Source: Lunularia cruciata (Eukaryota > Streptophyta > Marchantiopsida > Lunulariales > Lunulariaceae). Taken from it: a DNA stretch of 64,000 nucleotides. Made by a program: the position numbers and the translations under genes. The notes below the pieces were generated by a model that worked only from the letters and a program-made list of their open reading frames with translations, did not search any database and had not been told where the DNA came from. Below, in pieces: positions 45,909 to 55,746 of the stretch; positions within the stretch are counted from its first letter, which is position 1, and each line of letters opens with the position of its first letter. The stretch is from the NCBI GenBank assembly GCA_948567375.1, contig OX419756.1, positions 68,674,552 through 68,738,551 on the forward strand, written 5' to 3'.

Positions 45909-46439
45909 TGTCACGCCATTTGTAGTGCCGCATCTAGATACTTGGACACTAGAGTTCCAGTGATAGTAGTTAGAGTTATTTCAGCAGTTTCTTAGAGACT
46001 ACTTTTCGACGGTTAGATTTTGTGTTTGGGGTATTGACTTCACGGTGGGGCCCACCATCACTTTGCACCGTTGAGTGTGCCGTCAACGGGACCGTTAGGG
46101 TTTCAAAGCTAGCTTGAGTCCAGGGGGTATAGTTTTGAAGTGAGCTCCAGAGAGCTCGCTTCTCTGATGTTGAGCCTTCGAGTTCTTGGCTATGGTGGAC
46201 AGAGGCCGGTGAGCATCACTTAGATTCTCTATGCTTGAGTGGGTGTGGCTTGACTGTAATCAATGCCTAGTTGTTGGCAGTTTATAGAATGACAGATCAA
46301 GTACTGATCTGAGTTGAGTTGAGTTGAGTTGAGAGTGTTAAGCAATCTGATTATGTATGACTTATGTGTGAGTTGTGCTTCTATGGTGTATGATGTTGAC
46401 AACGATGTATGTTGTGTAGCGATGTATATATGTACGACA
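45909..46439 (+). repeat. 3' LTR of element B
   Basis: TGTCACGCC (45909) to CTGATTA (46353) matches the 5' LTR. The further 86 bp to ACGACA (46439) give TGTC..GACA termini directly against the TTTG target repeat, so the full LTR is probably 531 bp and the 5' LTR has lost its last part. The alternative is a 445-450 bp LTR with U added later. Confidence 0.75.
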
Positions 46440-47040
46440 TTTGCCTTGGCTCACTTTAGAGCTCTCTTATCTACTACTTTGGCCATGCCATGTTGTGTAT
46501 TTCTCTCCTTGGTAGATGATACACACATTGTGTGCCCTATAGATCTAATCAAGCAAGCCTTTGACTACTTGACTACCAAGTTACATTTAGTAGGCTTGAG
46601 AGTCAAGGTGTCAAAGTGAAGAGCATTTTCCACTTTAGACATCCCTCCTCACATTGAGCTTCTAGGGGGTGTATCATATCTACATATAACTACATGTTCT
46701 TGGATTGCAAGTAGGATTTGAGGATTTTTCACATGCTTCTTAGATTCTACTCTTACAAAGGATGTTCACCATGTGCATGACCTTCCATTACTAGGAGATC
46801 TGCAAGTGGCATTTGGTATACTCTCCTGTAGTATTGCTTGTCAACCCACTTACGTCATCTGTACAATTCTCTCCTCCTTGTCCTTCCTATCACGTTTGAG
46901 AGCCTTTGATAGGAGGATTATAGGAGTCTTTGGTAATATTATTGGACCAAGGACATTTGAAAGGAGATTGGTAGACGGATGGCTCTACCAATCTTGTGTG
47001 GAGAGGTTGGCTTGCTATCTATGGAGGAGACGACACATGT
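46440..47040 (+). pseudogene. LINE L1 reverse transcriptase, C-terminal half
   Basis: Continues the L1 RT after element B: ALAHFRALLSTTLAMPCCVF, active site LSLVDDTHIV (GTA GAT GAT at 46512-46520), LTTKLHLVGLRVKVSK. Then, through stops and a frameshift, HHVHDLPLLGDLQVAFGILS, QPTYVICTILSS and RRIIGVFGNIIG. These are the thumb-region segments of this RT family. Degenerate. Confidence 0.72.
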
Positions 47041-48102
47041 AGCATTTTTGGGTAATTGAGCTCTCTCGGCACCCTACTTGCTTCTCATTTTGTGTTGTTG
47101 ATAGGCTGGTTTTGGAGACTTATGTGATAGAGGTGGAGGAGGGATCCTTTTCTCTCCAAATGTTATTGCAATAGACAAGAGATAGTCTGTCCCCATGAAC
47201 ATACCTTGTCCATTCCTCAAGGTACTAGAGCATGTGTTTGCTCTTGCTCTAGCAAGATGCAGGCTCTTGGATCCTAGCTTGACCGCATTAGGGCATTCCG
47301 ACTCGCACCAACTACTTTCTCTACAATAATGAGGTTTCAACTAGGTTTGATCCACCCATCTGCATCTTCATTTCACACTTGTGAGTGTGGTTCCGTGCAA
47401 TAGATACAATAGCGGTCCATATGACAAGGTGTCCTTTTGGAGGATATAGAATAGCTACCCATGATGCTATCAGGAACATTATATGCAATGGCGGTCCATA
47501 TGACATGGTGTCCTTTTGGAGGATATAGAATAGCTACCCATGATGCTATCATGAACATAGTGTTTCTTATGGCATGAGAGAGTGGATACTTGGCTTGGAG
47601 GGAGAGCTTGCATGCTTTGCAGATGACACATGTCAAGATAAACTTATAATTGGTCCAAGATGATCAGGTGACAATAGTGGATGTCGTGGTTATGGACCCT
47701 ACTTGGGATACAATTTTGGATGGAGTGATTACCCATCCCCCTTGATGGGCTGCAAGTGCAGTAGCAGGTCGCAAGGTCTCCATGTAAAGGGGCATGTAGC
47801 AAGGTCACCACTTTGTTCCTTTAGCCTTGCAGTTATATGGATGTGACATTCAACACATTTGTAAAGGAGTGCACGAGAGCTTATCATGTTAGGCGTTAGG
47901 GTTACCACTCTCATACTTTGTAGCATATTTTAGACAACACGTGTCCATTGCTCTACTGAGTGTCATGGCTGGTGCAATCTATAGGAGAGCGATCACCCTA
48001 GGTGATGCTTCTTCGGATGCTAAAGTTGTTTGTAAACCCTATGATTTACATAACTCGGATATTTTAGGTGTTGTGGGCCAGATTTCTCATAGACTCTATA
48101 GG
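47041..48102 (+). pseudogene. LINE L1 C-terminal region and 3' untranslated part, degenerate
   Basis: Matches the L2 region 15345-16357 in opposite orientation but with more damage. A 79-bp direct duplication (units starting about 47410 and 47489, each containing GGTCCATATGACA and GATATAGAATAGC) shifts the frame. Remnants of the endonuclease-like part are seen around 47640-47720. The 3' untranslated part matches L2 past ATTTCTCATAGACTCTATAG. Confidence 0.65.
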
Positions 48103-48200
48103 GCTTAGCCCAATTTTACCTTCTTTTTTTCACACACTCATGCGGCTTGATGGGGTCTTCCCATCCTTAGTGTTTTTTGCGCGGTAGCCCTTTTCTCTCT
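48103..48200 (+). repeat. 3' tail of LINE L1 with two short hairpins
   Basis: GGGCTTAGCCC (stem-loop), a T-rich spacer, CGGCTTGATGGGGTCTTCCC (second stem GATGGG/CCCATC), then GCGCGGTAGCCC and a pyrimidine end TTTTCTCTCT. The same order ends L2 (15360 down to 15270). It is the shared 3' signal of the family. Confidence 0.75.
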
Positions 48201-48331
48201 ATTCAAGATACATTTAGGTTAAGGTTAGGAGCAATGTGTAGAACAGAAAAGGGCTCAGAACGGAATCACACTGAGAAATATACAAAGTCAAAACTAAGAG
48301 TCCATAAGTACATACATACTCAATCAGACCA

Positions 48332-48382
48332 TGATGGGGTCTTCCCATCCTTCATTTTTCCTACGCGGTCGCCTTTTATCCT
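48332..48382 (+). repeat. 51-bp LINE tail insertion with 13-bp target duplication
   Basis: TGATGGGGTCTTCCCATCC..TCCTACGCGGTCGCC is flanked by identical CTCAATCAGACCA at 48319-48331 and 48383-48395. It is a strongly 5'-truncated copy of the LINE tail; the direct repeats show it arrived by insertion. Confidence 0.88.
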
Positions 48383-48564
48383 CTCAATCAGACCACGTAG
48401 AACAGAAGATGTGTCATACTATACACACTGGAAGTAGCCTGATGACTGTCAACCACCACATACGATTTCACGTTCATTTGTCAGTTAACAGTTAACTGGT
48501 ACAAGAGTTAATGTTGGTTTCAGATAACGTAATTGTAGGATGTTCAGTGTGCCTTGCTTCCAAG

Positions 48565-48656
48565 AAAAAGTCGGCCGCGTAGGATCACAAGAAGGACGGG
48601 AAGAACCCATCAGGTCGTACAAGGATAAGACATAAGAGGTAGAGCACATCAAGCCT
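48565..48656 (-). repeat. 92-bp LINE tail insertion with 11-bp target duplication
   Basis: In reverse orientation: GGCCGCGTAGGATC, then GGGAAGAACCCATCAGG and GTACAAGGATAAGA. It is flanked by TTGCTTCCAAG at 48554-48564 and 48657-48667. The first hairpin is missing, so the copy is 5'-truncated relative to the tail in L1. Confidence 0.85.
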
Positions 48657-48667
48657 TTGCTTCCAAG

Positions 48668-51600
48668 CACTTTGATGCTCTCAAAGTTTCCGATCGGGAT
48701 TGGCAAAATCCCCGTACCCAGCAAGCTTACACAATTTGGATTCTCCGATACTGGGCAGCCCTGAACGGCCCGTCTTCTCGTCGGTTCGCCCTTTCTCCCA
48801 GAGCAAGATCCAACTGCTGGCATACTCGGAGAATGGACGGTCAGACCAAATCATGTGGTCGGACGACAACTGCTACCATTTTTCCTACGAAGAAGATGGG
48901 GTAATGAAGGAGACATATCGACGCTCTTGACATCTAGGAAAATGGTGCTCTACATGCTCTTCTTCATTCATGCTGGTGTTTGTAGTTGACCAGTTATTTG
49001 AAGACCTGACTTAATGATGCTGGGTTCCGGATTGAAGACTTACATGATAGCACAAGATAATTACACCAGAAAAAATTGTTCTCTATCATCCCATGAGAGA
49101 AAAAGGATTCCGAGGTGAAGATCCATGTGTTCAACCACGGCTGATAATCAGGTGCTAAATATTATCTAGAGTAGTAACCGGATGGTTTGTATTCTCTCGT
49201 GGAGTTACTGCCGTCTTGCCCAGAGCGAGAGAACTGTCCAGGAGAGGTTGTTCTAGTTCTCTCGCCTTGGGTTGGTTAGGCCTAAGATTGCCTTTTACTT
49301 CATTCTCCCTTCTTCCCACCCCCGAATTTTATATTTCTATACGTAATATGCTCGTCCTAATCTAGACCACACCGGCAACAAAGTACAATTTTGCCTTACC
49401 TTTTGGTGGAGATTATGATCAGAACACCAGAGTGCATGGCCCACGAGGTTGAGAGATCGACTTGCTCAAACGTGACAAGTCATTCTGCTCTTTTCTCTTT
49501 TGGTGTTCACTCAAGATACGAGACATCATCAATCAATATCCTAGCGTCGTAAGTCTTGACTTAGTCCACCCCCGTACATGCCTTTACAAACAGTACTAAA
49601 GACTATCCTGCCATACAAGTTAATGAAAGATACATATGAGATCTCTCATGTATGGAAAGTGGACAGCAGTGTTCTGTACGTATGTTTCTCGGTACAGTGT
49701 TTGCTTGCGTGCTTCAGAGCTGTATTCAGAAGATCGAATGCAAGCAAGGCTTCCTTTCAGAGTCATATACCATAGTTCTGGAAGCTGGAAATACTTTCAT
49801 GATGTGGATATGAAGTTACACCTGGAAGAGAGGATGTGGAGTCACGCGTACCAAGTACAACGCTTTGGGGAACAAGTTGTTTCACAGGTCAGTAAACCTG
49901 ATATGCCTCACCAGGGATCGAGTTTGAGCAACAAAAGAAATCTTTTATTGTGACAATTTTCTGTTGAACAAGACTCGACATTTGCAGTGTCCTTGCTTTA
50001 GGGGATTGGCGCATATCTCCGATGGTTGTAAAGATAAAGAGCCTAAACTTTTGAAGATGGAGTTATGTGCTAGAGAAAGGTATATGAGTTGTCACATACT
50101 GTATATTTGGATTACACTCCTATCGACGTTGGTATTGTACTTTGCCTACTGAAGGCGCACACAAGATAATGGCAGAATTCCACTGTTATGGTCTTGAACA
50201 CTGCATGTTTCTTCCACATCCACTATCCCTGCGTAAAGAAAGTTGACACAAGACTACTACAGATCGCAGTAAAATTGTAAAACTCTGGCACTGTGTTGCA
50301 ACCATGCTTTTGGGGACCTTTAAAAAGACGGGGAAAACACGCTGTAGTGGGCCAATAGAGTCAGGGCAGACGGGGAAGATATGTTGCTCAAGATGGGGTG
50401 TGGAAAACGTCCACTGCATGTTTCCAGGCGAAAAGTACAAAGCAGCCCGCGAAGCCATTGTCCTGTCGACAAAATGAACTGTTCATCGGTCCCATGAATA
50501 ATCAGTAGTTGAATCATACCTGTGGGTGTACTTCCAGGATGTTACACATGGTTCGACTGTCAGGAGTTGGCCACTTCCAAGTTTCATCACCTCTAGTTGC
50601 TTACTGCGTGGGTATCCAGCTAGGCAAGTTCTAATCATCTTGGACAGATCAGGTTGATGATGACGACTTTGTCGTTGCTTACTCTTCAGCAGGACGTAAT
50701 AAAAGAAGTTCAAAAAGTTAGCAAGAGGGATATTGGCATATTCCTAAAATTTTGAAATATACAACGGGTATGCCGCTATCTAGCGGTTCTAAAAGTGTAT
50801 CCAGGGGAAGTACTACAGGCCAAGTAGCCGCGGTCGAGTTATTTTGAGACTTGGCAATTCGTTGGACAAACTTTGATGTTCCCTCTGTGCAGTCCCGACA
50901 ACCTGATCCAGATATCCGTACCCTTTGGTCTTTCATAATAGTAGAGGATTGAGAAAGCCTGCCTTAAACTTGTGGTATGTCAGAGAACAGAGGGACACAT
51001 GTGTGGGCATAGTGTGTAAGTCAGTGATTACTGCACTCCAACAACCAGCTGGAGCTGGAGGTCTTTTCGCTAACACCATGTAATGCCAAATTTGGGAACA
51101 CCTGATTTGGCTCCGAGAAAACACAATGAACAATGAGCAGCTAAGGACCAAACGTGCCACACTGGTGAGGTGGGCTGCACGCACAGCTGGTGAGAGTCGA
51201 GAAAGGAAGAGAAAGAGGTGTCAGATATTGTCTCTTCGAATTCTTCCTCATGTCCGTTGGACCACAGCGTTGTTTATTCTCTTGCGATCGTTGGGAACCT
51301 TAACCTGACCTGCTCAAATCTTTGACGGTCGTGAACGAGTGGGATCTTGGGGACCAAGCAATTACTCGAATGAATACCTTTGATCCAGCCGTTCTGACAT
51401 CTCGCTTTGAGTAAAGTTGTCAGAACGGTGCTCAAGCAACCCTACACATCTGAGCTGGAGCAAAAGTAGGCCAATTGGAAACACAGCTGGGATCCAGGAT
51501 ACTCACAACACCACTTCAAACTTCTTCCGCTCTCTAAGATTTCTTACATCTCAACATTCGCTGCATCTATTGCAAAGTCGAGGTCTTTCCACTCAAGTCA

Positions 51601-53326
51601 GCACTATTATCACATCAGGGAATATTTGCAATTGATAATGGGTTCTGTGCTCCCCGAGTTCAAGCCGCGTTCGAGCAAGCAGATCAAAGAAACCATCATA
51701 GTCCATGCAGAAAAGACAACACACAGCGGTTTGACCGTGTGCGCAGAAAGCCCACATGAGAACTGACAACAGCTGGTACAGATAGACGCCTCAAAACTCG
51801 TGCATACCCTCCAGCATCCAGATGGAAAAGGACAAACACAACATTAATTGGATCCTTGAGAGATTTGCATCTGAAATCCAGATTATCTGAATAAACTCGT
51901 GGATCCATTCCACTAAGATCCGAATAAGAGCGGACGAACCCTGCCTCCAACCTCCAAATGGCTGTCTCTCTATCTGTGCCCAATTAGGGGCTTTTCTATC
52001 TTCTAATTTAAACGTCACCATACCTCTAATACTAAACTCTAATACTCAGAGCTGACGGGTAAGGTAAGCCACGCAGAGCTAAACGAGATTAACTGCTCTG
52101 ATACAAAGTGGAGGGCCCAGCTATTTCACTTATAACTGCCCAGGCGGTAACACTCCAGAACACTGAGATGTTGAAGTCTTAACGGGCAAACAGTTCTCTC
52201 AAATAATTCCGCGCGGCAACCAGTAATCTGCGCTAGATGAGCCTAACGGGCAAACAGTCCTCTCCAACTCATATGAGATCTTGTCTGTACACCACCAGCT
52301 ATTGCCCAATTTGAAGAACCAACTCACGGTTGGTCAGTCCCTTCGTAGAGTATAACGGTTACAACAGATTCTCTCACCCGAAACCCTGTCACAACCAAGT
52401 CCTTCACCTACGCGTGCTCACAGTTTACTCCCTACTCCTGAAACAAGACTATGGGCAATGTCTATTACGAATTGAAGAGCCGTTGTTACGACGGTATTAT
52501 CAGGATTTGAGATGTGAAGAGAGAACGCCCATAACAACCAGAGGTGAGGGGAACAGGATAACATTTCTTCTTTCACCAGTTTATTCTCCAATGACATGGC
52601 AAATAACCATGCCAAAACCACACTCATTCACATTAAGCTGAACCCGTGAGAAGCTCAAGAGTAAGCAAACTACAAACTTCGTGGTCAAACCAAAGGCCAG
52701 TATATAACAGTGGTATTGAGAAAAGAAGGCCTGCCGTGCTCGACCAAGAGGAGTGTTACTCCCCAAAAAAATCTAGCTTTACAAGTGGTCAATTGATGGC
52801 TAATTGGCTTGACCTGAAGCATAGATGTCAAGGTAAAGAATATATATTACTTTCAACTGTGATTGCTCAAAGCACAGTCACTACGCTTGCAGTGTTCACC
52901 AGATAAAAGTGACCCGTGCCGACATGCTTCATGATTCTACTAGTGTGTTGTTGATCCTGCAAAATCATAGAAAGCAGATGACGCGAGCAATCAGCTGCAG
53001 AACTAAACGACGGCATCGGAAGCTGAAAGCGCCATCTTAAGAGAAAAGTAACATACGAAGGAATATGAACATGCAGTGCGCACCTTGAATTGTAAGGAAC
53101 TCTAAACGGCGTTGAATGCGTCCCCAACTGTAGATTAATATAAGTTGACGTCATCTTCTTGCAACACGGAAGAAACCTAACCCCTTCAACACAAGAGAGA
53201 ACAGGACACCATATCTCCAAGAGTTTTGGGACCAAGAATTAAAGAATGTGTGTATGTTCTGTACAGCCTCATCTGGGCATAGCTTCCCTTCAACAAGCAT
53301 GACAGTTTTGGTCTCTCCTGCGGAAG
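48668..53326. other. Unassigned region between the retroelement block and GT34
   Basis: No recognisable gene. Weak coding-like stretches exist but show no known domain: 48700-48930 (+) with PERPVFSSVRPFSQ, 49636-49953 (+), and minus-strand 50718-50936 and 50483-50713, the last with a possible GT donor after KYTHR. A direct repeat AACGGGCAAACAGT occurs at about 52181 and 52243. These could be exons of an unknown gene or decayed sequence. Confidence 0.4.
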
Positions 53327-55746
53327 TCAGTGTCTGTGTGAAAATAGCGCCTTTCGGCTAGATTGGTATTTATCTCTGCCGATCGCTCTCTCTTCTTTAA
53401 TATCCTGAAGAACTTTTTGTACCCATTTCTTCTTATCGTTTAAACCGGCGAGATGCACCATGAAATCACCTTTGGCATACACACCTGCAAGAACCCAATC
53501 AAGAATCTCGTCAGTCGTCGGATATAACCACTTGTGTAACCACTGATAGAATCCCGACTCCACCACTCTTACAAAACCGTGTACAACCTACGAACTTCAC
53601 AGTCGGTAGAACTTCAGAAGTTCATCTTCGGAGGAGTACTGCAAACCTCTAAAGTCTCCACACCCTGGGCTCAATGAGCAATGAATATGCTGAAAATAAA
53701 ACCATCTCGTCGATCACCCAAGTAACCATCACTACCTCAAAGACCAGATGACATCGATCAAATGAAGTTCTACCTTGCCAGACAATCCTAGTGAATGTCA
53801 CCAGTCGATGACTGTTTCTCCACGAAGGTCTCCACAGGTTGGAATTAAAGACGCACTGCATAGAAGGGATCCGCACATGTTGTCTTCTCTCTGCTTCAGG
53901 CATGGTCGCAATTAAATGCTTCAAGGCGCTGTTATCCCCACTCTTACACAGTCCAAACGGCTCCACAAACGACGTTTGGTTCCACCAGAGATCCAAAAAT
54001 TGCCTGCTCCATTCAGAATTCCGCATGAAGAACATACCTGCATATTACAACAAGGTATTAGACGTGCTAAAGATCGAACCATTTTGCTACCCGTGCATAT
54101 TCACACGTGTCGTGCTGAGGCTCCTCCAAACTCTCACGCAATGCTCCTATACCTGACGCTCATCAACATCCTCACACTCATATGTCTAGAGAGGCGACTG
54201 GCTTATAGGAGGCGAAAACCTATATCTGACTCACCAGCATTGACGCCAGTGACATCTTTGGTTACAATTAGATCCGGCATGTGCTGCCAATCCACATCAC
54301 CGACAATTGAATCAATGATACCCTCCTGAAAGAACAGGAAATATCGTGCCAACAGTTAGAATTTTATTCGGAATCGACATATCGAGTTCCAACCTCTGCC
54401 TCTAGTAAGCAATTCAGGCTTTGATTTTTACACGGATGTTAACACAAGATCGTTCTGAATTTATAACGATCTTGTGTATCTTCGCAAGCTTAACCTCAAA
54501 CCAGACACTGTATAATTCGCCTTTATGCAAGACGGGTAGAAGTCTCCTTCAGAAGGAATCTGCAAATACTGGCATTCAAGGGAATTAAACCGTGCACTTA
54601 CAAGAGTGATGGCTGGATTCGTGACAACAGAATCCTGTGAATAGAAAAAAGAAAATTCATCCAGTTAGTCTTCGCAAAGTCTATGCAGGAGACCTACTCA
54701 GCCACAAAAAAATTAACGCAACAACTATACGCATGGCGTGCCGAGTTCTGGACCAAGTATCCTCGCACGCGACCGGAGTAGCCACTTGAAAAACTAGCAG
54801 GAATGGATCCACCACCCTAGCTCAGACTTTGAAGAACAAGAGACTCCTAAATTGCGAGGCTCATCTTCCTTGATTATGAAAACCGGTCCAGACCTGTGTG
54901 GTCCAGACCTGTGTACCGCTAACATCTCCCGAGTGCGAATATTGAACTAGAAGTTTTTGTCCAAGTTATCTGGACGAGCTACAGCGGAGTGAAGAGAATA
55001 TAACGAGCTATGCCAAGAGACACAAAACGACTACACACCAGAACTTCTCGGAACAAGATTGCTGGCTATATGAGGAACGGCAAGGAAAGACATACCGCAT
55101 CATTCCAGAAGACCCACTCGTAGTTGGGCAAGTGCTTCTTCATTGCTAAAATCTTGCTCCAGCTAGGAGGGCGGTTCTTGTCCAACACATCGCTGGCGTC
55201 GATGAAGTCGTAGCCATGTCGCTCGACGTAGCTTTGCTTGTTGGGAATTACCAGATCCATGAGCCCCTCAAATGACCGGTGTGGAATGGTTTTCGAGCCG
55301 TCTGAGCACGTAACCATGGCAAAGTGATACTTCCTCGGAGTGGGCGATCTTTCTCTCACGTCAATGCACTGACGTCCCAAGTGATTAGCTCTGAGGAGAA
55401 GGACACCTGATCCGTGGATACAGAGGACGGTTGACAGCAACAGACCTATTACAATGATGAGTACCACCCTGGCGAAACTTTTCGATGAAGACCACCAATT
55501 ATGCCTCATATCTGTATCCTTGAATGATTCTAAGTGTTCCAAACAGGCTCCGTCTCTGAGGTCGGCTCTTACATACGAATCTCCCACGAGTATAAATTGC
55601 TCAGAATCTGTACCCTTCGTTATTCGCCTCTGGGGACATAGCCCCGAGAGCGCAGCCATAGTACGCGGGTTCGCCAGGGATCGGCTTCCACTAGCAGACA
55701 ATACCTGCCTTCCAAATGGTGACTTGGCCACTGTATCTCGTTGCAC
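53327..55746 (-). CDS. GT34-type glycosyltransferase, type II membrane protein, five exons
   Basis: Probable Golgi enzyme transferring galactose or xylose from a nucleotide sugar. Minus-strand exons: 55746-55096, 54634-54602, 54325-54235, 54037-53774, 53484-53327. All junctions are GT..AG and phases join to 1197 nt (398 residues). A cytoplasmic N-terminus is followed by a membrane anchor (VVLIIVIGLLLSTVLCI, residues about 95-111). The catalytic domain starts YHFAMVTCSDGS, then YVERHGYDFIDASDVL, RPPSWSKILAMKKHLPNYEW and WNDAD. The DxD metal site is split by intron 1 (WNDA|D). Exons 2-5 give SVVTNPAITL, DLIVTKDVTGVNAGMFFMRN and GDFMVHLAGLNDKKKW. Length and motif order fit the GMA12/MNN10 (GT34) family; donor and acceptor specificity cannot be told. 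No damage seen. Confidence 0.88.

Larger units (their letters stand above)
24738..46439 (+). mobile_element. Ty3/gypsy element B with DNA methyltransferase and PHD finger
   Basis: A 21.7-kb insertion, of which about 8.3 kb is its own sequence; 27783-33395 (C) and 36686-44520 (D) are later insertions. It begins TGTCACGCC and ends ACGACA, with TTTG flanking on both sides (24734-24737 and 46440-46443). Coding order is gag with two zinc knuckles, cytosine-5 methyltransferase, RT, RNase H, integrase, PHD finger. All blocks from the methyltransferase to RNase H are in one reading frame, broken only by stops. No aspartic protease motif was found. The pol sequence is of a non-chromodomain Ty3 type. 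Confidence 0.9.
22851..48200 (+). mobile_element. LINE-like retroelement copy L1, split by 21.7 kb of nested LTR elements
   Basis: Its 5' part is 22851-24737 and its 3' part 46440-48200. They rejoin in frame across the insertion: GDPLGGFLF before and ALAHFRALLSTTLA after. Features in order are a leader, a C2H2 finger (from ATG 23309), an N-terminal domain, RT fingers (RPIAIGE, 24338) and palm (VENAFNSISW; GDPLGG), RT active site VDD (46512-46520), downstream RT segments, the zinc knuckle/endonuclease region and a 3' tail with two short hairpins. Stops and frameshifts are frequent, so it is inactive. No terminal repeats are present. Confidence 0.82.

Noticed and set aside
47321-47636. Minus-strand ORFs in the L1 3' region
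   Set aside because: Shadows of the L1 C-terminal coding region, which is on the plus strand; they duplicate each other because of the 79-bp tandem repeat.
48700-50152. Series of short plus-strand ORFs that might be exons of one gene
   Set aside because: They lie in different frames without convincing donor/acceptor pairs and match no family I recognise.
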